DNA from: Pachyseris speciosa
Lineage: Eukaryota; Cnidaria; Anthozoa; Scleractinia; Pachyseridae
Direction: 5' to 3'
DNA length: 64,000 bases
Assembly (NCBI GenBank): GCA_016490735.1
Contig: JAEMWC010000039.1
Coordinates: forward strand, 672,001 to 736,000
The notes beneath the pieces were generated by a model, which saw nothing but the letters and a program-made list of their open reading frames with translations, ran no database searches and had not been told where the DNA came from. Each line of letters begins with the position of its first letter. Positions within the stretch are counted from its first letter, which is position 1. Both the position numbers and the translations under genes were made by a program. Positions 19,722 through 31,352 of this stretch are shown piece by piece.

Positions 19722-21200
19722 CTGACAGTAGAAATAACTGAATAACGTCTTATAGAAATAATATGTACCACCACAAACAATTCATGATGGACTTTCAAGG
19801 TGCAATAGAATGGCACGCGAAAAGCTTGAATTATATAGTTTGCTTTATATCCCCCGTTTTACTTCGAAGATTTTAGACGTTAATCGTCATTTACTGGTCA
19901 CGTGGCCAAAATGTTCCGCACTTAAAAAACAAAATCTGGTAGTGGTATCGAGTTTTATTTGACTGCCAAATTTGACGATTTTCTCTTATATCTACGCAAT
20001 GTTATGATTGTGTTTTGATTTTATGCAAATTAGGCTTCTAGTCACGCCTTAATATGCCTTGTATTTGGTGAAGATTCCGTTGTGGATAAAGCGAAACATT
20101 TGATCGGTAACTGTTTATGTTCACCTGCTTTAAGGAGGCATATCACCTATTTTCCTCTTTTAAAAGAAATGCAAGGTCTTACATTAGCATGCAACGCCAC
20201 GGAAAACGTCGTGGTCTTTCTCTTCATTGGATGTCATGTGAGTTCTGGATCTGCTGTAGGAATCAGAGGAGGAGATAGAAGTGCTTACCTTACTTGAATT
20301 TTTTCCAAGAGGGATGGATGTTAAGGTTACTGTGGTTGCCTTTCTCATCGAAGGGCTGATTTCCACTAAAGATGGTCTGCTATTCACCTCTTTTATTTTG
20401 CTAGTGTTGGCTTCTCATTTCTCCCCATTTAGTTACATAACAAAGGCTCCACTTTCCTTATCTCACTTAAACCTGGTCCAGGTTAAACAACTATAGTCAA
20501 TAATTCCTCCGAAGGCGACAACCAATGACATATCATGAAAACAGTTGAAATCTATTGTACACAATATTACATATAATTAAAAATTGTATCAAATGTATTA
20601 TAAGTCGACTTCCACGTATTTTGCGCTTGGATCAGACGTAACTTGAGGCAGACTTGTTTTTAGAGATCTAAATCTAACTGAAGTTATTCACTTCCTGTCT
20701 GCGTTACTTCAGATTGCTGTACAAGTTGGAAATGAGTCAGGTTTCACAGAGTTTAACTTCAATACCTGGATAGAGGAATCCCAGTGGTACTTGTTATCCT
20801 GTGAGTGATTAGGAAAACATTATTATAAATATTTCGTTTCTTATCTTATCTCACCAGGTTTTATTCTTGATCTGGTAACCTATTATGCCATTACCTGTTT
20901 ATTCAGTAATGATTAGGCATTTGTCTGACAATATTATAATAGCATCTACTTACAAAGTTTGGTTTCAATGATCCATTAAATTATACCAGTTAGAGTGTGC
21001 TGGAAACAGAAGTTGGCCACCTCAAGGCGGAATTTTATTCTTGGACAAGGATGATACGCCTTTAATTTGTTTTAGATCAAGGTAGGGATAACAGGGATGC
21101 CGGGAAATGTTGCTCGATCTTGTATCAAGTTCTTTCTGGTGCTTATTAAAGATCTGTCAAGTGGAATACAAAATTGCAGCTATGCCACAAATGTAAATTC
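19722..21200. other. No gene recognised
   Basis: AT-rich DNA with scattered short ORFs that show no domain. Nothing supports an RNA gene or clear repeat. Confidence 0.3.
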
Positions 21201-21559
21201 AGACAACCGGGATGATTAGAACCGCTCACAGATCTTTTGCAGCGGAGCTCCACAAGTCGAAGTCACACGCTCGGAGCACCATGAGTAACATAATTAAGTA
21301 CTTGATGCGAGAAAGTTTTCGCTTTGACGCTGACATCACCACACCTCCGACAGTACAGCCGTTCGTTCGTACGTGCACCAGTACGTGCTACAACTGCCCG
21401 TACGTGAGTGTGTGCGGGCATCTTTCCGTACATCCACTCCTTCATTTAAGCAAAACCAAAAGTTCACGTTCGAGATGTGGGCAGCTAGCGCTTTTCGGCG
21501 GGAAATTGCGCGTCGTACTTCGTTTTGGTAAATACTGAAGAAAAAAAAAACTGAAGAAG

Positions 21560-22310
21560 ACAATAGAATAACCTTATAATCTCTCATCGGTATCGGTATG
21601 GTATATTTCTTTAAAAGCCTAAATTTTATTGAAGACAAGAACTTATACTTGAGGGAGAAACGAAAATGAAATGCATGTATATGTCTCAAAATCTGACAAA
21701 AAATTGTGAAAAGACAGTCAAGAAAATTGAAAGATTTAGAGGTCTTCGTCCAAAGATCGTAAACAATGAAAACTGTTTTGCCTTCCAACTTGATTACCTC
21801 TCGGGATTTTCTGTTTGAACCAGTAAAAATCAGCGTTTGGATTTTAAGAATAGTGAAATAAGTTGGCTGCCTTTGCTAATTTTATATTTTACGAGTCTGC
21901 GACAGAAGTGAAAACTCGTGTGGTCTGAAAAGGTTGTTTGCGCTGTCTTCGTTGCTGTGTAAATGGATGACGTTTTATCACTGAGAATCTTATTTTAATT
22001 TACGAAACTTCCTCTGTCGACGTCGGAGGTAAAATTAAAAAGATCAAAGCACTTTATATGATTTGTATTTGTTTAGCCATGCAGCGATTTTTGTTGTAAA
22101 TGGCGGTATTATTATCCAGCTCTGCGTTCTGACTGATATAAACTCTCAGGTTCTTACTCGTTTTTGTCTTTTCTACGGACATTTATGTCAAAATTCTAGT
22201 TTTAGCATCAATTGGTCTAGCTTACCACAAGATGTGTTTGTTATTTGTGTGATTTCTCCACCATTTCCAAGAAACCTCGAATAATTTCATTCTGCTATTC
22301 CTACCATGTG
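21560..22310 (+). repeat. Dispersed repeat S, copy 1
   Basis: Diverged but collinear with 45820-46440. Shared landmarks are GTCTCAAAATCTGACA, AATCAGCGTTTGGAT, CACTGAGAATC and TTTTGTCTTTTCTACGGACA. Non-coding. A GCGGAGCTCC / CGGAGCACCATGAG pair just upstream (21240-21285) is also found near the second copy (44578-44630). Confidence 0.7.
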
Positions 22311-22561
22311 CAAATAGATTTCCTGAAGCAATTCATTTTGCACATACTGACACTTTAGCAGCTTTCAAAAAACAATATTTTTTATAACCTGTTGTAAAGC
22401 ACTGTTGAGCTGAGTAAATTTCTCTCATTTACAGTTTGACATTTGTTTTGTTCTGCTGTCATTTTGTGAAAAGGATGGCGCTGATTCAATTTCTAAGTTA
22501 CTTTTGGTAATGCGCGTATAAACCTGGTTGCAATTGCAATTGCATGTTATACGCGAACTCA

Positions 22562-23146
22562 AAATTAAAAGACGTTCTTACTAAAAGCAGTCTGGTCAAT
22601 CCGACTTGAAAAATAGATTTCGCTGGTTTCTTGTGTCTTGCAAGATTTTCAAGTGCTTGTACTAAAACCACAATCAGCTTTATCGGATCTATTAAATGTT
22701 TCGAGTTTTAAGGGATTCTAAGTTCACCCGAGCGAACACCGCTGACGTGGCGTATCATGCCCACATTTCATAAAACTTTAGAGATCAATTTAGCTAGAAA
22801 TAACGACCTCTGTATAAAACAAACTCCACAGTCAGTTAAATTAGGTTCTTTTTTATTTATTAAACCAACTTATGTAGTCAGTGGAGCCGAAACCAGACAG
22901 CAATGAGACTTAAACGACACCAATATCTCACAGTTCGTTCACAAACGCAAAAACTGACCTAGTTTAAACTGCATTTTTCGAATGGTCTACTTGAATCAAA
23001 CTAAAACAGCTGAAAAGAAGATACCATAGGCGATATCATAACGAAAAAACAAAACAAAACAATACAAAACAACAACAACAAAAACACTTGGGGCCTGACC
23101 TTGGTGAAAACCTTAGAGCTCTGTAAATTTTCCTAATTTCGACAAT
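22562..23146 (+). repeat. Long inverted repeat, left arm, outer part
   Basis: Reverse-complementary to 29670-30215 with scattered mismatches. Landmarks are CGCTGACGTGGCGTATCATG versus CATGATACGCCACGTCAGCG, and TTACAGAGCTCTAAG near the inner end. The arm resumes after the LINE at 27443. Confidence 0.82.
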
Positions 23147-23333
23147 TTATATTTATTTATTTTATTTATTTATATTTATTTATATTTATTTGCCATTCTC
23201 ACAATATTTACTTTTAATACACCTAAGTTAGTGGCGAGGTGACCTCAGGAAACCACAAGGCTTATAGGAGAGGTCACCTCGAAGGATAATATATAAGTAT
23301 AATTTGGTGCTGTGTGAGTGCGGCATGACCGAT

Positions 23334-26300
23334 TCAGGATTGTTTAAATAAAAATTCTAACATTTTTTTCTTGAAAGTAAGAAAACTTACTGAACAGGTA
23401 ATTGAAGTAGGGAGAGAATTCCAAATCATAGGACCTTGAAAGAGAATTGTATATTGCTTGATGTTTGTACGACAGAAGTGAGGGCGGTAACATCCAGCCG
23501 TCCTGGTGCCATAATTATGAATTTCACTACTTGTCTCAAACAAATTGAGGAACATCGGAGGCAACGATTGATTGTGATAGTAAAACATAAACTTGGCTAT
23601 TTGAAAAGAGTTCACTTGAAAAATATCAAGGATACCCAATTTAGCAAACAATGGAGCAGAATGTGCACGATAATCGGAATTGGTGATGGTTCGCATAGCA
23701 CCCTTTTGCAGAATGAAAATTCTATTTAAGTTGGACACATACGTGGACGACCAAGAAGAGTTACAATAGGTGATATAGGGATAAACTAATGCGTAGTACA
23801 GAGATAATTTGGTTCTTTCTGATAGGTACAACCGGGCCCTGAATATTATACCAACTGACTTAGAGATCTGTTTAGAGACATAGCTAATGTGGTGTTTCCA
23901 AGTGAGGTGCTCGTCCACGTATATTCCTAGAAACTTAGTTACGTTAGTCTGTTCCAGAGAATGATTTCCAAAAAAAAAAGAGAGAGATTACAGTTAAGTT
24001 TCTTTTGTCTCCACTTAAAGATGACATAACAAGTTTTTCTTACATTGACAGAGAACTTATTACTTTTCAACCACATGTCATAGTTACACAACTCGACATT
24101 TAAAACAGATTGCAACTCCATGGGGTCAGAGTGAGAATAAAAAATACTTGTGTCGTCAGCAAAAAGTAAAGGCTGAGTTAATTTATAGGCGTTAGGAAGA
24201 TCATTTAAATATAGTAGAAAAAAAAAGGACCCAAAACAGAACCTTGAGGGACGCCACACTTGATGGACTGCATTGAGGAACAGGCTAGATTAAATTGAAC
24301 AAACTGTTGGCGGCAAGAAAAATAGCTTTTAATCCACTGCAGAGCCACATCACGGATACCATAATGTTTCAACTTGGCGAACAGAATTTGATGATTAAGA
24401 GTGTCAAATGCTTTGGAAATATCTAAAAACACCCCTGCAGTAGTTTCATGTCGATCAGTTGCGGAGTAAATTTTATTAATGAGATGAGTTAATGCGAAGG
24501 AAGTTGAATAATTGTTCCGAAAACCAAACTGATAACAATATAATATTTCGTATTTTTCAACAAATTCTATTATCCTGTTATACATAACTCTTTCGAAAAA
24601 TTTCGAAAAATTTGGTAGTAAAGAAATTGGTCTATAATTCACCAAAAAGACCGGAATCGTTTGCTTTATAGATGGGGATCACTTCGGCAATTTTCAGTTT
24701 ATCCGGAAAAATTACCTTTAGAAAGAGAGAGATTAATAGTGTCCATCAGAGGTGCAGAAATGAAGTGAAAAGAATTTTGGATCACGAGCATTGGGATGTT
24801 GTCATAGCCCTGGGCTTTCTTCGGTGGAAATGAACTACAGATATCTTCAAGTTCATTAATAGAAGTTGGAGTTAGGGTGATAGGTGAGTTGTTATTGTCA
24901 GTGAGGAAAGAACGAAAAGAACAATCAACTGTGGGTATATAATTTGCCAAATTGGGACCAATATTAGTGAAATATTTGCAAAATTTATCAGAAATCTTAG
25001 CGGGATCCGTTATAGTACTGTTCTCTGACTTAAATGACGAGGGCAAAGGGACTTACTCTTTCGTTTGTTGATAACTTCGTGCAACAGTTTCCAAGTTTGT
25101 TTAAGATCTTTTTTCGCACTCTCAAACTGATTGTCATAATATGAGCACTTGGCGACGCGAATAAAATGATTCAGTTTGTTTTTGTATGCTTTATACTGCG
25201 ATTTGCAGAATCTGTTAGATGACCGGATTAATCGTTTGTAGAGTCTATTCTTCTCCTTAATAGATTTGAGGAGGCCAGGGGTTAACCAAGGGGAGCCGAG
25301 TTTATTTAACTGTCTATTTGTAATGGCCTTCAACGGGAAGCAGGCGTTGAAAAGTCTGGAGTATTCATTGATAAAGCCGTTGTAAGATTCATTTGGGTCA
25401 TGCTCGTTAAGAAAAGTGGATCAATATGTGTGAGAAAGAGAACCATTGAATTTCTTAATTTTTGTCTTCATTAAAAGAGCGCTTTCTTTACTCCGACGTG
25501 TGGTGTAATTTCATCATGAAAATACGCAAAGACGGGAAGATGATCGGATAAATCATTTAGGACAATTCCATTGAACACATTTTTTGAAAGATGGTTGGTG
25601 AAAATGTTGTCAATTAATGTCGCAGAGTGAGAAGTAAGACGCGTTGGATTCGAAATGAGTGGTAAAAATGCGTGTGAGAATAAACTGTCAACGAATTCCT
25701 GAGTGTGTGCATGATTTTTGTATTGGAGAAGATCTAAATTAAAATCGCCCATTATATAGCATTGTTTATTGTCTTTAGAGATGTTGGAAAGAATATCATT
25801 AAATTTGTCAAGGAAAGAAGCTACATTTCGATTCGGCGGCCTATAAACAGTCCCAACAATAATGTTTTTCCCCATAGGAACATTAATTTCGACAAAGAGA
25901 GATGCGATTAATTCAGGATCAGAAAAATTACAGTTTGGGAGAAGCTTATAATCAAGATCTTTGTGTAAATAAATACCTACTCCCCCACCGGATCTAGATT
26001 TGCGATAGTTTGAGATAAAATTATACCCGGTGATGTTTACTAGCTCTGAAGTGGCATCATTTAGCCATGTTTCTGACTCACCAACAACAGAGAAAGGCTT
26101 AAGAAGATTCCCCAACATTAGATTAAATTTATCGAAATTACCCAGTAAGCTACAAATATTTAAATGCATTATGGAAAAGCTAACTTTTTTGTTCACAATA
26201 TCAAGCCGATCATTAAGTTCTTCCTCAACAACATATTTGCTAGTAGGCAGGCGACTAAAAAAGTTTGATTCAGGATCAAGAAAGCTAGAAAGTGGATTGC

Positions 26301-26460
26301 TTAATTCTGGCTGCTCGATGGGATTAAATAAAAGCGTATCAAGGCGGTCACTGCCAAATTGTATAGGACCGTGGGACAATTCATATAAGGCTAGGTTGAG
26401 AGAGCTATCATCTAGATGGTTGAATGGAAGGGTAGATAGGAAGTGCGACTCGTCTGCCAT
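23334..26460 (-). pseudogene. LINE ORF2: AP endonuclease and reverse transcriptase, frameshifted
   Basis: The endonuclease is intact in 26460-25471: LNICSLLGN, ETWLND, GGGVGIYLHK, GTVYRPPN, MGDFNLDLL, SATLIDNIFTN and DLSDHLPVF supply the catalytic Glu, Asp, Asn and His positions. A one-base shift and an in-frame stop follow (about 25480-25430). RT pieces lie at 25333-25010, 25046-24699, 24645-24205 and 24259-23939. They contain NYRPISLLPNFSKFFERVM, motif A SKAFDTLNHQ, motif B GVPQGSVLGP and motif C FADDTS. The C-terminal region (23918-23334) ends WNSLPTSI...LEFLFKQS. The shifts fall mostly at homopolymers. The protein would nick DNA and prime reverse transcription; this copy cannot make it whole. 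The exact clade needs a tree. Confidence 0.9.
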
Positions 26461-26532
26461 CAGAAAGTGTTAGGAAAGATACAAATCTACTACATAAATA
26501 AATAAATAAATAAATAAATAAGCAAAAAGTAC

Positions 26533-27357
26533 TTAGCTCAACGGTAGTCCCTCTCGCTCTGCTAATCTCTCAAGGTCATTGTGAGACTTTATTAGAACTG
26601 GGCGAGAGTCTTCAGTTTTTCTCAGGTAAACAATAATGTCCTTCGACCAGCAGAATCTGAATCCGTTGCGGGTTTGAAACTTTTTAGCATCAATCAGGAG
26701 CTGTTGGAGCTGGGGAGTAAGATGATCAAATAATTTCACGTCTTGCATCGAGCATTCGGCTGGTAATCCAATAGATGTAGCTTAAAGCTTGCAGGCATCC
26801 TTTCGTACATTCAAAACTTGATCTTTCATGCTCCTTCGAGTGAATTTACATATTACTGGTCGCGGGCCAGAAGTTGCATTTCTGGTAGGAATGCGATGGG
26901 CAATATCAATGTCGTAATTGGCGATTGAGACTCCCGTTTGTTTAAAAAGGTTTAAGCATAAGGCGGTAGTATCGGAGGCTGATTCATGCGCGTCAGTTTC
27001 TGGAAGGCCGATGATCTTGATGTTGTACTGGTAACTGTAACGCAAAACTTGTTCCAGCGTCCTGGAAATTTCTTCCTCCCGGGCGGCCAGCAAATCGAGT
27101 CGCGAGCGGAGCTGGTTTAGATTTGCGTTGAGTTCCACTCGAGATTTGTTGAGGTCGTCGTATGATTTGCCATAGAACTCCAGGCTACCCAAAGTAGCGG
27201 CATCTAGTTGAGCACATTGGCCGCCATCACTGGATGACGGCCCATCGTTTCGATTTAGCTGTTGGTTTAAACTCTCAAGATTTTGTCTAAAAGCAGCAAT
27301 TTCATCTTTAAGAGCATCGTTTTCCTTTTTCAATTGAGCAACGGTAACATTAGGCAT
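26533..27357 (-). pseudogene. LINE ORF1: coiled coil and RNA-binding protein, one stop
   Basis: The 275-codon frame starts MPNVTVAQLKKENDALKDE, a strongly heptad coiled coil (residues about 5-110). An L1-like RRM/C-terminal region follows: YNIKIIGLPETD, IDIAHRIPTR, PVICKFTRRSMKDQVL, and the terminal part with HLTPQLQQLL and NGFRFCWSKDIIVYLRK. A TAA stop at about 26779 (after RKDACKL) interrupts an otherwise continuous frame. Such proteins coat the LINE RNA as chaperones. The stop separates the last 75 codons from the rest. Confidence 0.85.
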
Positions 27358-27442
27358 TTTGTGAGGAACTGAAGCTCACAGTTTACAAACCAGTGCGGAG
27401 TAATCGAAAATGCGTCCGCACACCTTCGCACCTTCGTATTCG

Positions 27443-27765
27443 TCTCCATTTTGAGAGATTCGCCAACATGTGAAGCATTGTCCCAGCCTTTGTTATAGAT
27501 CGATTTAAAGCCATCAAGAATGAATTAAAGGCAGAAGTTACTTCAATGCATTATTTGGCAATTGAAAGCGGATAAATTGATTTTGAAGGACATTACTGAG
27601 CTCAACTCACCTTGAGTTCATTTCCTGAAATTCGCGCACTTCGTTCGACGATTCCACGTCAACAGAAAATCTCAGCCTACTAAGCTTTAACTCGATGTCA
27701 CCCTCGAATCATGTTGAGAAAGGCACTGCGTCTTATGTTATCTATACTGCTCGCAAACTGATGTT
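27443..27765 (+). repeat. Long inverted repeat, left arm, inner part
   Basis: Reverse-complementary to 29362-29662: TCCATTTTGAGAGATTCGCC, CTGAGCTCAACTCACCTTGA, GATGTCACCCTCGAATC. It contains about 30 bp near 27480-27515 that the right arm lacks. Confidence 0.82.
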
Positions 27766-28246
27766 TTTATCAGGACAGGACCCTCGATGAAACCATCCCA
27801 ATTCAATCAAATATTTGCTCGGATGTAGCGAACATCATGACACATGCTTTCACTTGTCGCTTCCTCAACATCGGCAGGTTTATTTATGATTACATATGGT
27901 AAACAGTAATTGCGAACAGTTATCAAAGCCAGTTGCCATTTTTATCCCGAGAAATACGTGTTTTGAATTTCGCTCACTTTGTCTTGCTGTTTGTTTTTGT
28001 TACCAAACTGTACATTAGAATTTTATCACAAAGCTCAGATAAACATGGATATGCAATTGCTGTTCGGCTTTCAACAGCATGCCAATGTGAAATAAGCACA
28101 AAAACTACTTTTTTGTTCGCCTTAGAATAAGCGCTGTTAGTTAATGTTAACATTGTAGTAAAAAGATAAAACAAAGTTTTCCTTCATGCTGGCATAGAAA
28201 TCTCGTGGAACGTTGCTCTGAAATATTTGCAGATTGATCACATCCG

Positions 28247-28468
28247 CAATCTCGTACCCAGGGTCCTCGGTCTGTTTGGACAGCGAGTGGACGCCCGGAG
28301 AGACTCTGGGATAATGGACCGCTATTTTTTCCAGAAAATCTGGGGTAAAACAATGGAAGCCGTTACGGGCCAGCCAATCAAAAAAAAATGATTCTTTCCA
28401 TTATCCCAGAGTCTCTCCTGGCGACTAACCGCTGGCTAAAGAGCCTGAGGACTCTGGGTACGAGATTG
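28247..28468. mobile_element. 222-bp MITE with nested inverted repeats
   Basis: The ends are CAATCTCGTACCCAGGGTCC at 28247 and its complement ending GGGTACGAGATTG at 28468. A second inverted pair lies inside: GGAGAGACTCTGGGATAATG (28295) and CATTATCCCAGAGTCTCTCC (28401). No coding. It occupies the spacer of the long inverted repeat. The target duplication is not clear. Confidence 0.8.
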
Positions 28469-28947
28469 TTATATCCGATGAAAGAAATATGATCACCCTC
28501 GTTGCTATAGCACGTGACAAAAATCTTCCTCAGATAAAATATTTTCTATCGCTTTCTGTGAGTTTTTAATCAAGGCCTTAATCAAGTATTTGTATTTGAC
28601 TTTCAATGAAAATAAATTTGTTTATATTTTTTGAAAGCCTTTTACCAGAAGCAGCGAATAGTATCATGAAATATCTCTATTATCTCTCTTTAGATCTGGC
28701 GTTTACAGTCAAAGTCGTCAAATAGTCTGACCACTTTTAAAGGGATTAAATTTCGTCCTCAATCGAAGAGCTTCGGGTAAAGGTCGGTATAGGTGTATCC
28801 AGTCAAATGTCGTCGTTCTACGGCAAACAGCTTGGGGTAGTAGTCGGAATGTTGCATGTTCGCTAGACAGCTAGTGAGCTAGCTAGCTATCTTTTTAGTT
28901 AGCGATTTACAGAGTAGATGGCAGTAGTGTGGGATACGGTATCCCCC

Positions 28948-28976
28948 CCACACACACACACACACGCACACACACA
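28948..28976 (+). repeat. (CA)n microsatellite
   Basis: CCCCCCCACACACACACACAC followed by a few interrupted CA repeats. Confidence 0.9.
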
Positions 28977-29361
28977 AATAATCGTTCTTTTCCAGTTTTA
29001 TAACTGTTGCATCCAAATTGTTTATTCGTTCCTTACTGATAATTGCAGCTCTATGTGGGACGTAGTCCAGGAGAGGGACCTTCATATTCATGAATCTAAA
29101 AAAAGGAAAACTTAGAGCGATAAACATAGAACCAGGGAGGGGCCGCAAGACTTTTAGTTTCCTCGAAGACCTTCTATTGGCTCATCACAAGGTTTGCGTA
29201 GGAGAATACAAGGTTTCGTGTCTAGCACTAATTTCTGACATATTCTATTTAATCTTATCTTACGTCAACTGATGTAGACGATGTATCTGCACACAAAATC
29301 TATATAGTGAAGTTACATTTCTTATGCATCTGTTAGCAAAGGCAATTTTCAAAGTTAGAGA

Positions 29362-30215
29362 AAGCATCAGTGTACCAGCAATATAGATAACATAAGACAT
29401 AGTGCCTTTCTCAACACGATTCGAGGGTGACATCGAGGTAAAGCTTAGTAGGCTGAGATTTTCTGTTGGCGTGAAATCATTGAACGAAGTGCGCAAATTT
29501 CAGAAAATGAACTCAAGGTGAGTTGAGCTCAGTAATGTCCTTCAAAATCAATTTATTCGCTTTCAATTAACAAATAATGCATTCAAGTAACTTTTGCCTT
29601 TAATTCAGTCTTGATTTCATTAATGCTTCAATGTTGGCGAATCTCTCAAAATGGAGGCAAGGAATGGAGATTGTCGAAATTAGGAAAGTTTACAGAGCTC
29701 TAAGTTTTTCACCAAGTTCGGGTCGCAAGGATTTTTTTCCCATTATGGCATGGTCTATGGTACATTCTTTTCAGCTGTGTTAGTTTGATTCAAGTAGACC
29801 GTTCAACTTTTCGAAAAATACAGTTTAAACTAGGTCAGTATTTGCGTTTGTGAACGAACGAACTAAAGTCTCATTGCTTTCTGGTTTCGGCTCCACTGAC
29901 CACATAAGTTGATCTGATAAATAAAAGGACCTATATTCACAGACTGAGGCGTTTATTTTATACAGAGGTCGTTATTTCTAGCTAAATTGATCTTTGAGGT
30001 TTTATGAAATCCTAGGCATGATACGCCACGTCAGCGGTGTTCGCTCGGGTGAACTTAGAATCCCTTAAAACTCGAAATATTTAATAGATCCGATAAAGCG
30101 GATTGTGGGTTGAGTACAAGCACTTGAAAATCTTGCAACACACAAGGAACCAGCGAAATTAATTTTTCAAGCCGGATTGACCAGACCACTTTTAGGGAGA
30201 ACGTCTCTTAAATTT
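29362..30215 (-). repeat. Long inverted repeat, right (uninterrupted) arm
   Basis: Reverse complement of 22562-23146 plus 27443-27765. It gives the pre-insertion sequence of the LINE site near 29665. Similarity ends just outside 30215, about 200 bp before the C-type lectin exon. Confidence 0.82.
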
Positions 30216-30416
30216 TAAAGTAATTCTTGTCATTATGAGATATTATAATGAAGCTATTTAAGATACCGTTTATTGTTCATGAGGTGCAATGAGGTGATTT
30301 AATTATCGAGCAGGGTATTGATTTATTTCAAATGCAACCAGATAACGGTATGTTGATGTCAGAGGGGCTAGACCTGGCTAGTTTGTGTTAAGTTTTTTCA
30401 TGATATTTTATTTCAG

Positions 30417-30788
30417 CAATATGTCCGCGGGGCTGGTTTCAAGGTCTCGATAGTTTATGTTACAAGATCCAGAACGTCAAGGCGAGGTGGGATGTTGCAC
30501 GTCGGTTGTGTGAAGCGTCAGGAGCAAGGCTCGCGGTAGTGGATACAGGAGCTAAGCAAAAAGCAGTTGCCCCCATAATATCAGAGCACACATGGATTGG
30601 TTTGTATAGAGAGGACAAACACATCTCACGGTGGCTGTGGGTTGATGATTCCATTCCTAACTACACTAACTGGGGTCCGTGGTATCCCAGGGGACGCACA
30701 GAGCATTGTGTGGAGTTATCTCCTTTCACTAAAAAATGGAGAAACTCCCCATGTACTTATCGACGGTCTTACATCTGTGAAACCTTAA
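30417..30788 (+). CDS. Exon encoding a C-type lectin domain (CTLD)
   Basis: The acceptor is TTTATTTCAG and the donor A|GTAAGT. At 372 bp the exon is phase 1 at both ends. Translation begins CPRGWFQGLDSLCYKI, then ARRLCEASGARLAVVDT, TWIGLYRED, WLWVDDSIPNYTNWGPW, EHCVELS and WRNSPCTYRRSYICE. This is a complete long-form CTLD: two N-terminal Cys, WIGL, a WND-like position and the C-terminal C...YICE pair. The calcium-sugar motifs are not standard. YTNWGPW stands where EPN/QPD-N would be, and KWRNSPC replaces WND. Calcium-dependent sugar binding is therefore doubtful and protein or other ligands are possible. A broken sushi exon follows 350 bp downstream. The exon reads as intact and is likely part of an expressed extracellular protein. 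Confidence 0.92.
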
Positions 30789-31141
30789 GTAAGTTACGCC
30801 GCACTCTCAGGTAAAAATAAAATCTAACCTTGTTAAGTTTCAGCTTTTTCGTTTTATCCTTACTGGTCAGCGCAGGACATCGACCCAGCTCAATCATGTA
30901 GGCTGCTCGTCTCCCTTCTGGTTTACGACGTTATTGGAATTGTAACCTTCATTGATGACATGTGGCAATGTTGGTAGGATAGTGTCTATCTCGTCTGTCT
31001 CTTTAACATTAAGCTACGGTTACGGTCCATCATTGGCAAGGTTAAATTTTCAAGTTATTAGCTTATATAATTCTCGTACACTGTTAAGCTACTTGTTAAC
31101 TTTGCATTTTGTTTTTCTTAATACCTGACTACACCAAAAAG
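30789..31141 (+). other. Intron between the CTLD and sushi exons
   Basis: Starts with GTAAGT and ends in AAAAAG after a T-rich tract (31108-31120). No other feature. Confidence 0.5.
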
Positions 31142-31352
31142 TACCCAAGTGCAAGAAGCTTTCTGTGGGTAGTGAAGTGCGTGTTTCTCCTTCTCACTGC
31201 AACTCTTCCGATCAAGATTATGGAGCCATTTGTGCCGTTTTCTGCGCCGTTTTCTTGTGCCCACCTCGACCAACAACTCAGCGGTCCTTCCGTAATTCGG
31301 TGTGGAATTGAAGGAGTGTGGAGCGCGAATGTGAGCTCACTCAGCTGTGATG
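31142..31352 (+). pseudogene. Sushi/CCP domain exon with a +1 frameshift
   Basis: In the entry frame (phase 1) it reads VPKCKKLSVGSEVRVSPSHC, NSSDQDYGAICAVFC, the first two-thirds of a CCP module. In the next frame it continues SGPSVIRCGIEGVWSANVSS and LSC, the classic CCP ending (L-S-G, RC, G-W, final C). The exon from AG|TACCC to GATG|GTTCGT is 211 bp, one more than a symmetrical 210. The shift sits in a local near-duplication (GCCGTTTTCT twice, 31229-31250). Splicing it in would truncate the protein unless the exon is skipped. Skipping would keep the frame if the phase-1 neighbours join. A sequencing error is the main alternative. Confidence 0.72.

Larger units (their letters stand above)
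23147..27442 (-). mobile_element. Nearly full-length LINE (CR1/Jockey group)
   Basis: Minus-strand order is 5' UTR, ORF1 (27357-26533), ORF2 (26460 to about 23334) and a 3' tail of ATTT-rich repeats (23147-23205 read in reverse). It interrupts the left arm of a long inverted repeat, so the empty site can be read from the right arm near 29665. Frames are almost intact, with a few shifts, so the insertion is fairly young. Confidence 0.85.

Noticed and set aside
21212..21788. Overlapping ORFs on both strands (108 and 150 codons)
   Set aside because: No family match, composition not protein-like, and the area belongs to a dispersed non-coding repeat.
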